Assembly: GCA_009835325.1 (NCBI GenBank)
Contig: VXWP01000078.1
Span: 1 to 53,525 of the forward strand
DNA length: 53,525 nucleotides
From: Gemmatimonadota bacterium
Lineage (GTDB): Bacteria > JAAXHH01
Direction of reading: 5' to 3'
Under the pieces are notes generated by a model. It was not told the DNA's origin. It made no database searches and saw only the letters and a program-made list of their open reading frames with translations. Position 1 is the stretch's first letter; each line of letters begins with the position of its first letter. Below are positions 16,822 to 25,312 of this stretch, one piece after another. Made by a program: the position numbers and the translations under genes.

Positions 16822-17201
16822 TGGTCGTACTGGATACGTCCTCACTGGTATTCTGGACGCTGGATCCCGGCCGCCTGTCCAGGACCGCCGAACGGACCAT
16901 CGCACTGGCCGACCGCGTAGGCGTCAGTTCGATATCGATCTGGGAGATCGGCATCAAAGTAGAACGGGGCAGGCTTGTACTGCCGCTTTCCGGCGCGGAA
17001 TACCTGGAGAACCTGGAGCAAACCAATCGGGTGGAAATACTGCCTGTGGATCTCAGTACCTGGATCAGGAACCTGCAACTGGATTGGAATCACCAGGACC
17101 CTGTCGACCGGACCATCGTAGCAACGGCTTCTCTACACAACTGTCCGCTGGTGACTTCGGACAACGTGCTCCGCAGTTTCTACGAGAAGGCGGTCTGGTA
17201 G
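16821..17201 (+). CDS. PIN-domain ribonuclease toxin (VapC family)
   Basis: A 126-residue PIN-domain toxin. The four acidic metal-binding residues are all present: D5 (VLDTSSLVFW), E42 (SIWEIGIKVERG), D96 (DPVDRTIVATA) and D114 (TSDNVL). It should be an Mg-dependent RNase held inactive by the antitoxin encoded just upstream. The pairing of a Phd-type antitoxin with a PIN toxin is common. Length is usual for the family. Part of the lower-G+C patch 16.5-18.1 kb, which suggests transfer. Confidence 0.92.
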   Translation: MVVLDTSSLVFWTLDPGRLSRTAERTIALADRVGVSSISIWEIGIKVERGRLVLPLSGAEYLENLEQTNRVEILPVDLSTWIRNLQLDWNHQDPVDRTIVATASLHNCPLVTSDNVLRSFYEKAVW

Positions 17202-17203
17202 GG

Positions 17204-17560
17204 TTACTTCAGAGGTGGATCTGTTTCAGGTAGGACTAATAATGAAATTAGAGAAATCAGTCCAGGTAAGTCCTACTGTACAGTTCGCCATAGAATATCA
17301 AGGTTTATGTCGTAATAAGCATGGACTAGTCGATTTCACATTCCAATGATTCGCTGCCACGGTATTTGGTCATTATAACGACGAGTCGGTTCCGTTATCT
17401 GGTTCGCGGCCTCACCCACAATCTCGATATCCTTAACCAATGCAAGGACGAGTTTGCGATCGGTGTCCAAGTCACTACGCTCGCATCCTTGAACGAACGA
17501 AACCGCTTCCCGTGCGGCATCCAACATGTGCCTGAATCGGATCTCGTCATCCTTGCACAT
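17204..17560 (-). pseudogene. HepT-type HEPN toxin gene with two in-frame stops
   Basis: The intact N-terminal 74 residues (from MCKDDEIRFRHMLDAAREAV to IPWQRIIGM) match HepT/DUF86 toxins. Codon 75 (17338-17336) is TGA exactly where the conserved Arg of the HEPN RNase motif R-x4-H-x-Y belongs. The frame goes on as NRLVHAYYDINLDILWRTVQ, then a TAG at 17275-17273 where family members have Glu, then DLPGLISLI, ending at TAA 17206-17204. CGA to TGA and GAG to TAG are single-base changes. The start has GGAGG six bases upstream and overlaps the end of the MNT gene by 14 bases. Other genes here use TGA as a stop, so recoding is unlikely. Confidence 0.88.
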
Positions 17561-17852
17561 ACTGATCCTCCGCCGTATCAAGGACCTCCTGACGGAAGTA
17601 CCGACTCAAGTCCTCCGGTGTTCTCAGATCCACCTTTCGCCCGCCAAGTAGCTTAGATAGCTCAATCTCCATTCCTGCCATACCCAGGAGACCGGGAGAG
17701 TATCCGGGGGTAAACTCGACCAATACGTCGATGTCGCTTTCGGAATCGAAATCGGTCCGCAGCGCAGAGCCGAAAATCGCGAACCGACGTATTTTGTGCG
17801 CTTGGCAGAAATCTGCGAGTACTATCTCAGGGATAGATATCTGTGCGTTCAC
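17547..17852 (-). CDS. MNT-type nucleotidyltransferase antitoxin (MntA-like)
   Basis: A 101-residue minimal nucleotidyltransferase, the antitoxin half of MNT/HepT pairs. MntA antitoxins add AMP to the HepT Tyr in R-x4-H-x-Y. The catalytic signature is complete: G28-S29 in FAIFGSALRTDF, then D40/D42 in ESDIDVLVEF, and a third Asp D75 in KVDLRTPE. I start it at GTG 17852, which has AAAGG upstream and gives the usual family length; a second GTG at 17918 is in frame but adds atypical sequence. Its toxin partner just downstream is interrupted by stop codons, so this antitoxin may now have nothing to neutralise. Confidence 0.85.
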   Translation of the reverse strand: MNAQISIPEIVLADFCQAHKIRRFAIFGSALRTDFDSESDIDVLVEFTPGYSPGLLGMAGMEIELSKLLGGRKVDLRTPEDLSRYFRQEVLDTAEDQYVQG

Positions 17853-18030
17853 AGTAATACCTTTTAAGTCGAAATCAAAGCAGACAGGTTTAAGTGCCAA
17901 TGTGCATCGAATCTTCACGCACTAAAATCGTGGAGATCAACCCAATTAAATCCATTAGACCGAAGTGTTGGATGTAACGACACAACCAATCACCTCAGTT
18001 CCTGGTTTTGTACATGCCAGATAGGTTAGT

Positions 18031-18059
18031 AAGATAAGCAGATAGCGGTTTACTGACAA
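18031..18059 (-). promoter_or_regulatory. Putative promoter of the MNT/HepT module
   Basis: Minus-strand TTGTCA (18059-18054), 17-bp spacer, TATCTT (18036-18031). The leader to the GTG at 17852 would be about 170 bases and is A+T-rich without another gene. Confidence 0.45.
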
Positions 18060-18100
18060 GTTGACTGATGACAGGAAACTAAGGAAACACCATACTAGCA

Positions 18101-18634
18101 TCACCCCGGCGCTGGCGCCACGTGTTCCAGCCCGAACTCATCCCGTAGGCGGGCCATCTCCTTTTCCAACTCTTCAGGATCGGCCGTTTCCGGGGGCATG
18201 CGCCGCAGCAACCGGTCGGACGCCTCGAAGAAGCGGTCCAGTCCCGCGGGGGTGCAGATCAGCACAATGTGCGCCGGATCGTCCCCTTCGTTCCAGAAGG
18301 AATGGGGTTTCCATCCCGGCACCGTAACCATCTGGCCGGCCTCAAGCACAAATGCGTTTTCGTGGAGAAACTTGAAAGTCAGCGCGCCTTTGACGACCAG
18401 GAACATCTCGATGAAAGCGTGCCGGGTGAATATGGGCGGCGGGCTGTGGGGCGGTTCGACGGCCTCGATGACCGTCACCCGACCCTTTGTGGCGGAACCC
18501 GGGGTCATGACCCGTACGTTCTGGCCCATGAGCGTATTGAGCCAGGGGCCGCCGTTGCCTCCGTTGCCGCCGTTACCCCCGGGGCCGCCGTTGCCTCCAA
18601 GACCTCCGGGACCTACGTTGCCGTCGCCTTTCAT
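18101..18634 (-). CDS. Cupin protein with Gly/Asn-rich collagen-like N-terminus
   Basis: A 177-residue protein. Residues 7-30 form a low-complexity Gly/Asn/Pro tract (GPGGLGGNGGPGGNGGNGG). A single cupin domain follows (about 45-130), with the metal-type motif FTRHAFIEMFLVVKG, a second part VPGWKPHSFWN, and a charged helical C-terminus (EELEKEMARLRDEFGLE). The start overlaps the stop of the large M28/FtsX gene as ATGA, so the two are translationally coupled. An internal Met (about residue 36) could give a protein without the Gly tract. Function unknown; a sensor or accessory role for the upstream membrane protein is possible. Confidence 0.78.
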   Translation of the reverse strand: MKGDGNVGPGGLGGNGGPGGNGGNGGNGGPWLNTLMGQNVRVMTPGSATKGRVTVIEAVEPPHSPPPIFTRHAFIEMFLVVKGALTFKFLHENAFVLEAGQMVTVPGWKPHSFWNEGDDPAHIVLICTPAGLDRFFEASDRLLRRMPPETADPEELEKEMARLRDEFGLEHVAPAPG

Positions 18635-21600
18635 GAGACCTGCCCCGCGTCTCTAGCGGCTCCCGCGACCTCTACTCCCGCACTTCCCGAAATCATCTCC
18701 CGCCCTTCGTCCGCGTAGACCGTCTTGACCTCCTGGTCCACGGTGCGCCATACCAGGAACTGCTTGCGCAGCACGTTCAGGAAGCGCCGGTTGAGGCGCT
18801 GCCATGAATCCACGTCGCCGCTCAGACGGTAGATGTGCACCCACACCGCGTACAGGTCGTGTTCTTCTTCGGCGGGGGCCGCGTGGAGGGACACGCGTTG
18901 GCTGACCCCCGTGTCGTAGGGCGCCAGCCAGGTCTTCATGCTGATTTCGTAGGTGGATGCTTCCGGACCGGCATCGGATGCCCGCTCCTCACCCGGAACG
19001 GCCGTGGCCACCCGGCCGCCCGATCGCCCGGCCGCCGGAGCAGATCCATTCGTCCCGGTAAGCGCCACCTCGTCCGTCATGAAGTTTCCCAGCGTGCTTT
19101 CGCCGTGGGATTCGAAGAACCGTGTCAGGTAGGCGCAGAGTCCCAGCGTCTCCGTGCGGCTGATGGTGAAGGGGAACTCGAAACGCCAGTCGTCGCCCTC
19201 GGGCTCGGGGAAGGACCACTGCCGGTTGACGTCCGGCACGGCCATCTGGGAGGCTTTTCGCGCAGGATAGATCGTCGACAGCATGACCACCGCCATGACC
19301 ATGAACGTGGAGGCCACGGCGGAAAGGGACGAGTAGTTCAGGTTCAGCCCCGCGAGCAACTGGTACTCCGTGATCCCCCGGACCAGGGTCTGTCCGATCA
19401 GGTAGCCTGACATGCCGCCGATGACGGCGTACATGGCCGCCTCCGCCATGAATAGCGCGCCGATGTGGGCCGGCGCCAGGCCCACGGCGCTGTACACCCC
19501 GATCTCGCTGAAGCGTTCGTAGACGGCGTTCATCATGGTGTTCAGGATGATGAGGGCGGCCACGACCATGGGAATGAACAGATTGCCGAGCCCCGACAGT
19601 GAACTCAGCGCCATGGCGCTGTATACCGCGACCTCTCCGTCCACGGACGCCACCACCGGGATCCCGAGACGCTGCATGAAGCGTTCGATCCGGTTGGCGG
19701 CCGCTTCGTCCGTGGGAAACCGGACCGCGACGGAGCGGAGGGTCCCGCCGAGATCGTTCACATAGGCCTGCGGGGTCAGCAGGATGTTCGCGGCCGGCAG
19801 GTGCTCGAACGCGGCCATATCCACGGGCTCTTCGTCGTAGTCCATCAGGGCGAGTTCGGTCAGCAGATCCTGGCCCGTCGCCGTGTAGTCCACGGGTGTG
19901 AGCGGCTCGCCGTCCAGATCGGTGATCTTTTCGAGGTCGGCCGCGTCGAATACGCCGATCACCTCGAAGGGCTGTCCGAACACGAGGACTTCGGATCCCA
20001 CGATTTCATCCCCGGTCAAGCCGAGCAGCTCCGCCATTTCGGCCGGGACGATGCATACTTCGCGCTCCCCGGGCTCGAACCACCGGCCCGATCTCAGCGT
20101 GCGGTCCAGTCCGCTCACCTCCCCTTCTTCCGGCAGCAGGCCGAGGATGGCCGAGGCATAGGTGGAATGGTTCGTGCCGTCCGGTCCCTCCCGGTCCATC
20201 CTGATGAAGGTCGTCTCGCCGGGGAACGTGCCGGAGTACCACGACCGGGATACGATGGTGATGCCCCGGTCTTCGGCCTCCGACGAACCGAACTCGGATT
20301 CCACGTACTGGAAGGTCTGTTTCTGGAGCGGTCCCCAGTTGGGGTTGCGGACGAGGAAGCCCGTATAGGTGGCGTCCGTGTCCCGGCTCAGCGTCTGCAG
20401 CCGGAGGAAGGTCTGCACGGAGGTGAAGGAGAGCACGGTGAACACCAGGAGCACCAGGGTGACGCACGTCAGCAGGGTCCGGGCCTTGCGCTTTCGCATG
20501 TTGCCGATGCCCAGGGAGAAGGCCGTGGCCAGGGCGCTCGACCGCCGCACGTCGGCGGACTGCACGGTACGGTTGTCCTGCCGGACCTCCCGCATGGTCT
20601 GGCTGAACCGCTGGGATATGATCCAGATGACGACGGCGGCGAGGACGAAGGTCATGAAGGCGAGGAGCACGATGTCGGGCGCCGTGGTGATCTGGAAGGC
20701 CGGGTGGGTGAACCTCAGCAACCCGTATGCGGCCAGGAAGATGGCGACGGTAGTGGCGATCCGCTTGTACACGTTGGCGAATCCGAAGACCAACCGCTCC
20801 AGGGCGTACGCGAACGGGATGACGAGCACCATGTAGAACAGGACGCCCTTCACGACATCGTTGGCCGTCCCGGTCGCGTCCGGATAGGCGCGGGACTCGT
20901 ATCCCCACGCGGCCCGGGCGTGCTTGATGAACCGGTCCCACTGCAGGTTTTGCCGGGCGGTCTCGGCCAGGTCCAGCAGGCGGCCCGCCTCCCGGTGGAA
21001 GTCGTCCAGCCGGGTGTTGCTCACGCCGACGGACTTGAGCGCGCCGATCCGCGCCTCGTCCAGGTGCCACATGTCTTTCGCCACCTGGTAGGAGGTCAGG
21101 GGGATGGCGTCGATACCCGCCTCGAACCCGATTCCCTCGGGGTTGTTCTCGTCCGCGTTGGTCAGGATGAGGCGGCGGCCGAACAGGCCGGTGGACATGG
21201 TGACCTTGAACCGGCTTTCCGGCGGCATGAAGAGGACGGCCGTGTCCTCCTCATACGAAAAACCCGTGGTCCACGCGCCTTCCTGGAAGGTCATGCCCCA
21301 TTCAAGGGGCGGATTGCCCGATTCGTCGAGTACCACGGCCTCGTTCAGCCGGGTCAGGAAACGCGGGTCCACCAGGTCGTAGATGTTGGTCGCCTCGGAC
21401 CGGAAGACCACCGTGGGTTTCTCCTTGTCCACCCAGTCCATCTTGATCTCGAGGGGATAGGCGCCTTCCCCGTAGGGACCGCGGTCCGGCGCGTAGATGA
21501 TTTCCCCCGTTTCCGGGTTCATCACGTAACCTTCCGTGGGGTAGGTGCGCCCCGCCTCCAGTTCGGTACTTTCGGCTACCCCGGTGCTGTCCGCCACCAC

Positions 21601-23262
21601 GAAAATCTCGTTCTTGACGCCGCTGATGGTCTTGTTGTAGCGGCGGAAACGGACCACGGCGCCCGGTTTGGGCTTGCTCGGGATGTAGTCCTCCCGGGGA
21701 TCGAACTCCACGACCCGGATCCGGCCGTTCACGAAGCGGTCCTCAAGCTGCATCTTGAAGTCCGGGAACAGGCGGGGATCGTTGACGCCGCGACCGAAGA
21801 GCTCGGTCAGCAGCAGCGTCTGCGTGTACACGTTGCGGAAGTTGACCCGGTCGAGGTCGTCGATGGGCGTGTCCACGAACTCGCGGACGTCGAACACCGT
21901 GGCGAAGGACAGGGCCGGGATTCCCATCCAGAACATGAGTTCGGCCTCGAGGCCGATCTGGCCCGCGGGAAAGAAACCGGCGGTCCGGTGCCCCTGCGAA
22001 GGCGAAATCACGTTCACCAGGGCGTCGGCCGGAATGGCGCCCCGCCGGATCACTTCTTCGGCGTAGCCCATGAAGGTACGGCCGAATGGCGTGAAGAACC
22101 GCTGTTTTTCGAAGGAATCCCCCCCGAAGAAGACGCCGGAGTAGATGACGCCGACCTGGTCGCGCGCGCTGGACAGGTCGATACCGGCGAAGAGCTTGAT
22201 GTTGATGGGGTCCTCGAGTTCGTCCGCGAAGTGACTGGAGATGCGTGCGTGGCGGTAGGCGAAGTCGTTGATCCCGCTGAGCGACATGAAGTGACCCGAC
22301 GTCGCGAGTATCAACACGGTGCGCGCGGGAGGATGGGCCGCGAAGTAACGGGCCATTTCAAGGAGCGCGGCCACGCCCGACGCCTGGTTCGCGCCGGGGG
22401 ATACGGCCGGCACGGCGGAGATGGAGTCGTAGTAGGCGTTGAGGACGATGACCTCATCCTTCAGCACCGGATGCGTCCCCGGGATCTTACCGAAGACATT
22501 GTAGGCCGGTCGCCGTTTCCAGGTCATGCGTCCTTTTGCCCGGACGTTGATCGAGCCGTTGGATTCGAGGTATTCGACCAGGGGCCGGGCCGCTGCCTTT
22601 TTCATCCAGAAACGGGGGAAGTCGAGGGGGACCTGGAGGTGCTTCTCCTCTCCGTCGACCCGCGTGGTGTGGTCGGGTTCCGCGAAGATCACGGCACGGG
22701 CGCCGAGCTGGGCGGCCCGCTGCCAGTTTACGCCGGAATTGAAGTCCATCAGGATGACGGCGCCGGCGGGATCGATGCCGTTGAAGTCCGCCCACTCGCC
22801 GTTGCCGACGTAGTGAAGCTTCCCCGTGATGCCCCCCGGCGGCGTCGTGGAGGTGCGCACCAGGTTGGGCCACAGGGCATAAAGGGGGATCGTCCGGGCC
22901 TCCAGGGTCGTGACATCCAGGAGGGTCAGTTCGCCGCCTTCGTCCAGGGGGATGGACGAGACGAATTCCTCCATCTCGACGTCCTCGAGACCGATTTCCC
23001 GCATGCGATCGGCCAGGTAGTACGCCGCTTCGGTGGCGCCCGGGTAACCGGCTACCCTCGAGCCGAAGGACACCAGGTCGGTAATGGTCTGCCGGATCCG
23101 CGCCGAGTCGACCACGGCGGCCACCTGGCCGTCGCCGATGGGTTCGGCCAGGACCTCCACCCGGTCGCGGACACCTGTCGTCTGGCAGGCGGAGACCGCG
23201 AGCAGTGCGAGCGGCAGGACCAGGCCGACAAGATGGCCGATAAGGGTTCGTTTAAGGTGCAA
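18631..23262 (-). CDS. M28-peptidase-like domain fused to FtsX/MacB-type permease (large lipoprotein)
   Basis: A 1543-residue fusion. Residues 1-26 are a lipoprotein signal (LLAVSAC, C26). Residues 50-250 resemble an M28 N-terminal part with a PA-type insert. The M28-like core (about 250-490) has lost key residues: GAHYDS is NAYYDS (H to Tyr277), the ADDNASG-type metal Asp is missing in PGANQASG, and the SGEE pair is SGHF (324-325). A beta-rich region follows, then four hydrophobic segments near 800-900. From about residue 905 it is an FtsX/MacB-like permease with TM near 930, a soluble loop, and three TM at about 1225-1340. The last 200 residues are soluble. TTG start with GGAAAG upstream. 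No matching ATPase is adjacent. Confidence 0.83.
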   Translation of the reverse strand: MHLKRTLIGHLVGLVLPLALLAVSACQTTGVRDRVEVLAEPIGDGQVAAVVDSARIRQTITDLVSFGSRVAGYPGATEAAYYLADRMREIGLEDVEMEEFVSSIPLDEGGELTLLDVTTLEARTIPLYALWPNLVRTSTTPPGGITGKLHYVGNGEWADFNGIDPAGAVILMDFNSGVNWQRAAQLGARAVIFAEPDHTTRVDGEEKHLQVPLDFPRFWMKKAAARPLVEYLESNGSINVRAKGRMTWKRRPAYNVFGKIPGTHPVLKDEVIVLNAYYDSISAVPAVSPGANQASGVAALLEMARYFAAHPPARTVLILATSGHFMSLSGINDFAYRHARISSHFADELEDPINIKLFAGIDLSSARDQVGVIYSGVFFGGDSFEKQRFFTPFGRTFMGYAEEVIRRGAIPADALVNVISPSQGHRTAGFFPAGQIGLEAELMFWMGIPALSFATVFDVREFVDTPIDDLDRVNFRNVYTQTLLLTELFGRGVNDPRLFPDFKMQLEDRFVNGRIRVVEFDPREDYIPSKPKPGAVVRFRRYNKTISGVKNEIFVVADSTGVAESTELEAGRTYPTEGYVMNPETGEIIYAPDRGPYGEGAYPLEIKMDWVDKEKPTVVFRSEATNIYDLVDPRFLTRLNEAVVLDESGNPPLEWGMTFQEGAWTTGFSYEEDTAVLFMPPESRFKVTMSTGLFGRRLILTNADENNPEGIGFEAGIDAIPLTSYQVAKDMWHLDEARIGALKSVGVSNTRLDDFHREAGRLLDLAETARQNLQWDRFIKHARAAWGYESRAYPDATGTANDVVKGVLFYMVLVIPFAYALERLVFGFANVYKRIATTVAIFLAAYGLLRFTHPAFQITTAPDIVLLAFMTFVLAAVVIWIISQRFSQTMREVRQDNRTVQSADVRRSSALATAFSLGIGNMRKRKARTLLTCVTLVLLVFTVLSFTSVQTFLRLQTLSRDTDATYTGFLVRNPNWGPLQKQTFQYVESEFGSSEAEDRGITIVSRSWYSGTFPGETTFIRMDREGPDGTNHSTYASAILGLLPEEGEVSGLDRTLRSGRWFEPGEREVCIVPAEMAELLGLTGDEIVGSEVLVFGQPFEVIGVFDAADLEKITDLDGEPLTPVDYTATGQDLLTELALMDYDEEPVDMAAFEHLPAANILLTPQAYVNDLGGTLRSVAVRFPTDEAAANRIERFMQRLGIPVVASVDGEVAVYSAMALSSLSGLGNLFIPMVVAALIILNTMMNAVYERFSEIGVYSAVGLAPAHIGALFMAEAAMYAVIGGMSGYLIGQTLVRGITEYQLLAGLNLNYSSLSAVASTFMVMAVVMLSTIYPARKASQMAVPDVNRQWSFPEPEGDDWRFEFPFTISRTETLGLCAYLTRFFESHGESTLGNFMTDEVALTGTNGSAPAAGRSGGRVATAVPGEERASDAGPEASTYEISMKTWLAPYDTGVSQRVSLHAAPAEEEHDLYAVWVHIYRLSGDVDSWQRLNRRFLNVLRKQFLVWRTVDQEVKTVYADEGREMISGSAGVEVAGAARDAGQVS

Positions 23263-23310
23263 GGCGTCTTTCCGCTGATTGGGTGGGACGGAACATCCGC
23301 TCGATCCGCG

Positions 23311-24216
23311 CTAGACCTTCCACTTCCGCCGCATCTCCTCCATGGAAACGGTCTTTCCCTCGGTCCACGCGTAATGGGCGACGGGGTTTTCGCCGACCCA
23401 CCGGTGGTCGACGGGTTCGCTGGCCAGCTGGTACCGGGTATCGGTGCTGATGCGGAACCGGTTCGACGTGTTGTTGATGGAGCCGTGCATGGTGTACATG
23501 CCGAGGACGATCACATCGCCCATGCTGAATTCGCTCGTCTGCCACTGGCCCCCGTACTGGTCGACCATCACGATGGGCTCGTTGGTGAAGTGGCCCGTCA
23601 CGTGGTCACGGTCCACGTCCATCTGGCCGTAGGTCTCCTTGACCGCCTCGAACTGGTGGGATCCGGCCAGGATGACCAGGGGGCCCATGTCGAAGGACAC
23701 GTCGTCCAGGGGCGTCCACACGGTATACAGGTTCGGCGTGCCCCGGCCCATGTAGACCATGTCGTAATGCGCCCCGGTGTTGTCGCCCGGCCCTACGGCC
23801 CGGAGCCACTTGTAGTCGAAGGTGAGGACGGGGCCGCCAAGGAACCGCTCGAAGAACCCCATGATTTCGGGGGAATTGACCACGGCGAGAAATTCTTCCG
23901 TGTGCGTCACCCGCTTGGCGCCGCCGAAGAAGGCGCCCCGCTTGCCCGGCGCGGCCACCCCCAGGTCGAGGGGATAGTCCGGATCGATCTGGTCGTTTGC
24001 CTGGAGATTCTCCAGCACGACCCTGCGGGCTTCCCGGACCTTGTCGGGATCGTGGAGACCGCGTATGAGCAGGTAGCCGTCTTCGGCCATGCGTTCCCGC
24101 AAGGCTTCCGCGTCGTCCAGCAGTTCGTTCGCTTCCCGGAGCGTGGACAGGTACTTCCCGTCCATCAGCAATTCGTCCTTGCCCATGACCAGGCTTGAGG
24201 GTTCCCGGGTGGTCAT
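23311..24216 (-). CDS. PhyH-family Fe(II)/2-oxoglutarate dioxygenase (paralog 6)
   Basis: A 301-residue PhyH-type enzyme. Ligands are H150-x-D152 in TGAHYDMVYMG and H244 in YTMHGSINN, with Arg at 253/255. The LAGSHQFE turn is present. The start at 24216 is fixed by a GGAGG six bases upstream; the longer open frame to 24276 lacks support. It is larger than the other paralogs because of an extended N-terminal helix region (residues 1-45). It lies 22 bases after the transporter ATPase gene and 48 before the M28/FtsX gene, so it is probably part of a long minus-strand transcript. Confidence 0.88.
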   Translation of the reverse strand: MTTREPSSLVMGKDELLMDGKYLSTLREANELLDDAEALRERMAEDGYLLIRGLHDPDKVREARRVVLENLQANDQIDPDYPLDLGVAAPGKRGAFFGGAKRVTHTEEFLAVVNSPEIMGFFERFLGGPVLTFDYKWLRAVGPGDNTGAHYDMVYMGRGTPNLYTVWTPLDDVSFDMGPLVILAGSHQFEAVKETYGQMDVDRDHVTGHFTNEPIVMVDQYGGQWQTSEFSMGDVIVLGMYTMHGSINNTSNRFRISTDTRYQLASEPVDHRWVGENPVAHYAWTEGKTVSMEEMRRKWKV

Positions 24217-24238
24217 TGGTTCCTCCGTGGTTGGTCGT

Positions 24239-25312
24239 TCATGAAGCCCGGACGGCCAAGGCGTCGATGGCGGCATACACCGTATCCCCGACGGTGATGC
24301 CCATGTCCGAAAAAGACGCCCGCGCCACGTGGACGGTCAGGCGAAGTCCGGCGTCCACGTCCAGGCGTATGCGGTCTCCGTCCACCGCCGCCGCGGTCAC
24401 GACGCCCTTAAGCGTATTCGCGGCGACCGGCGTGCGCGTCGGCTTCGCCGGCGGCCTCGCCAGCCGGATTTCCTGCGAAGAGATAACGATGTGGGCCGGT
24501 CCGCGCGCGGTCGTGTCCGAACGCAGGGTTACACCGCCGTCCAGTCTTACGACCGGGCCGTCGGCAGAATCCTCGATGCGGCCCTTGAAGACGTTCTCCG
24601 GTCCCCGCTCGAGCATCCGCCCGTCGCGCATGATCAGCACTTCGTCGGCGATGCGATAGGCCTGGTCGTACTGGTGCGTCGAGAGCACGACCGTCATGCG
24701 CCGCTGGCGGCACGTCTCCGCGAGAATCGCCTCGATCTGCTTCCCGTGCGCCGCGTCCACGCTGGCCGTGGGCTCGTCGAGCAACAGGACGTCGGGATCC
24801 GTAACCAGGGCCCGGGCGAGTCCCGCCCGCTGCGCTTCTCCGCCCGACAGGCTGTGTGCGGGCCGGTGGGCGAATTGCCGAAGACCCACCTTGTCCAGCA
24901 TGCCGGTCACGCGTGCTTCGATGGCCTCCTTCGCCATGCCGCGGAACCGCAGGCCGGACGCCACGTTCTCGAATACGGAGGACCGGAACAGGTACACGTG
25001 CTGCATGAGCAGCGTGACGCGGCGGCGGTACTGACGGCTGCGGCCCGGATCGGCCCCGTTCACGGGCCGGCCTTCGAAGAGGATCCGGCCCTCCTGCGGC
25101 AGGGTCAGCAAGGCGAGTATGTTCAGTAGCGTGGTCTTGCCCGATCCGTTCGCCCCGTAGACGGCATAGGTCTTTCCGGCGTACAGGGCGAGGTTTTCGA
25201 CATGCAGATGAAACCCGGAACCGTACCGGTGCGCCAGGTGCTCGCCCACGATAATCGGACCGGTCGTCATCGGACCGGCCGCGACCGGATCGGCCGTGAT
25301 CGGATCGGCCAT
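24239..25312 (-). CDS. ABC transporter ATPase, tungstate/molybdate type (TupC/WtpC-like)
   Basis: A 357-residue ATPase. Walker A is YGANGSGKTT (about residue 55), the signature is LSGGEAQRAGLARAL (about 160), Walker B is VLLLDEPTASVD (about 180), and the switch His lies in VVLSTHQYD (about 213). The C-terminal 60 residues are a Mop/TOBE-like oxyanion-binding domain (ANTLKGVVTAAAVDGDRIRL), which points to molybdate or tungstate. The start overlaps the permease stop (TGATG). The first 20 residues are a Pro/Ala/Gly repeat encoded by tandem GGATCGGCC-like units; an internal Met start near residue 15 is also possible. Confidence 0.88.
   Translation of the reverse strand: MADPITADPVAAGPMTTGPIIVGEHLAHRYGSGFHLHVENLALYAGKTYAVYGANGSGKTTLLNILALLTLPQEGRILFEGRPVNGADPGRSRQYRRRVTLLMQHVYLFRSSVFENVASGLRFRGMAKEAIEARVTGMLDKVGLRQFAHRPAHSLSGGEAQRAGLARALVTDPDVLLLDEPTASVDAAHGKQIEAILAETCRQRRMTVVLSTHQYDQAYRIADEVLIMRDGRMLERGPENVFKGRIEDSADGPVVRLDGGVTLRSDTTARGPAHIVISSQEIRLARPPAKPTRTPVAANTLKGVVTAAAVDGDRIRLDVDAGLRLTVHVARASFSDMGITVGDTVYAAIDALAVRAS

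Noticed and set aside
17336-17581. An 81-residue intact small protein
   Set aside because: The frame continues past its TGA into the conserved HepT C-terminus, so it is the front part of an interrupted toxin gene rather than a complete gene.
19801-24198. A 1465-codon plus-strand open frame
   Set aside because: It is antisense to the M28/FtsX and PhyH genes, is rich in His/Gly/Arg as expected for a reverse frame of G+C-rich genes, and has no domain. The minus-strand genes have clear motifs and ribosome sites.
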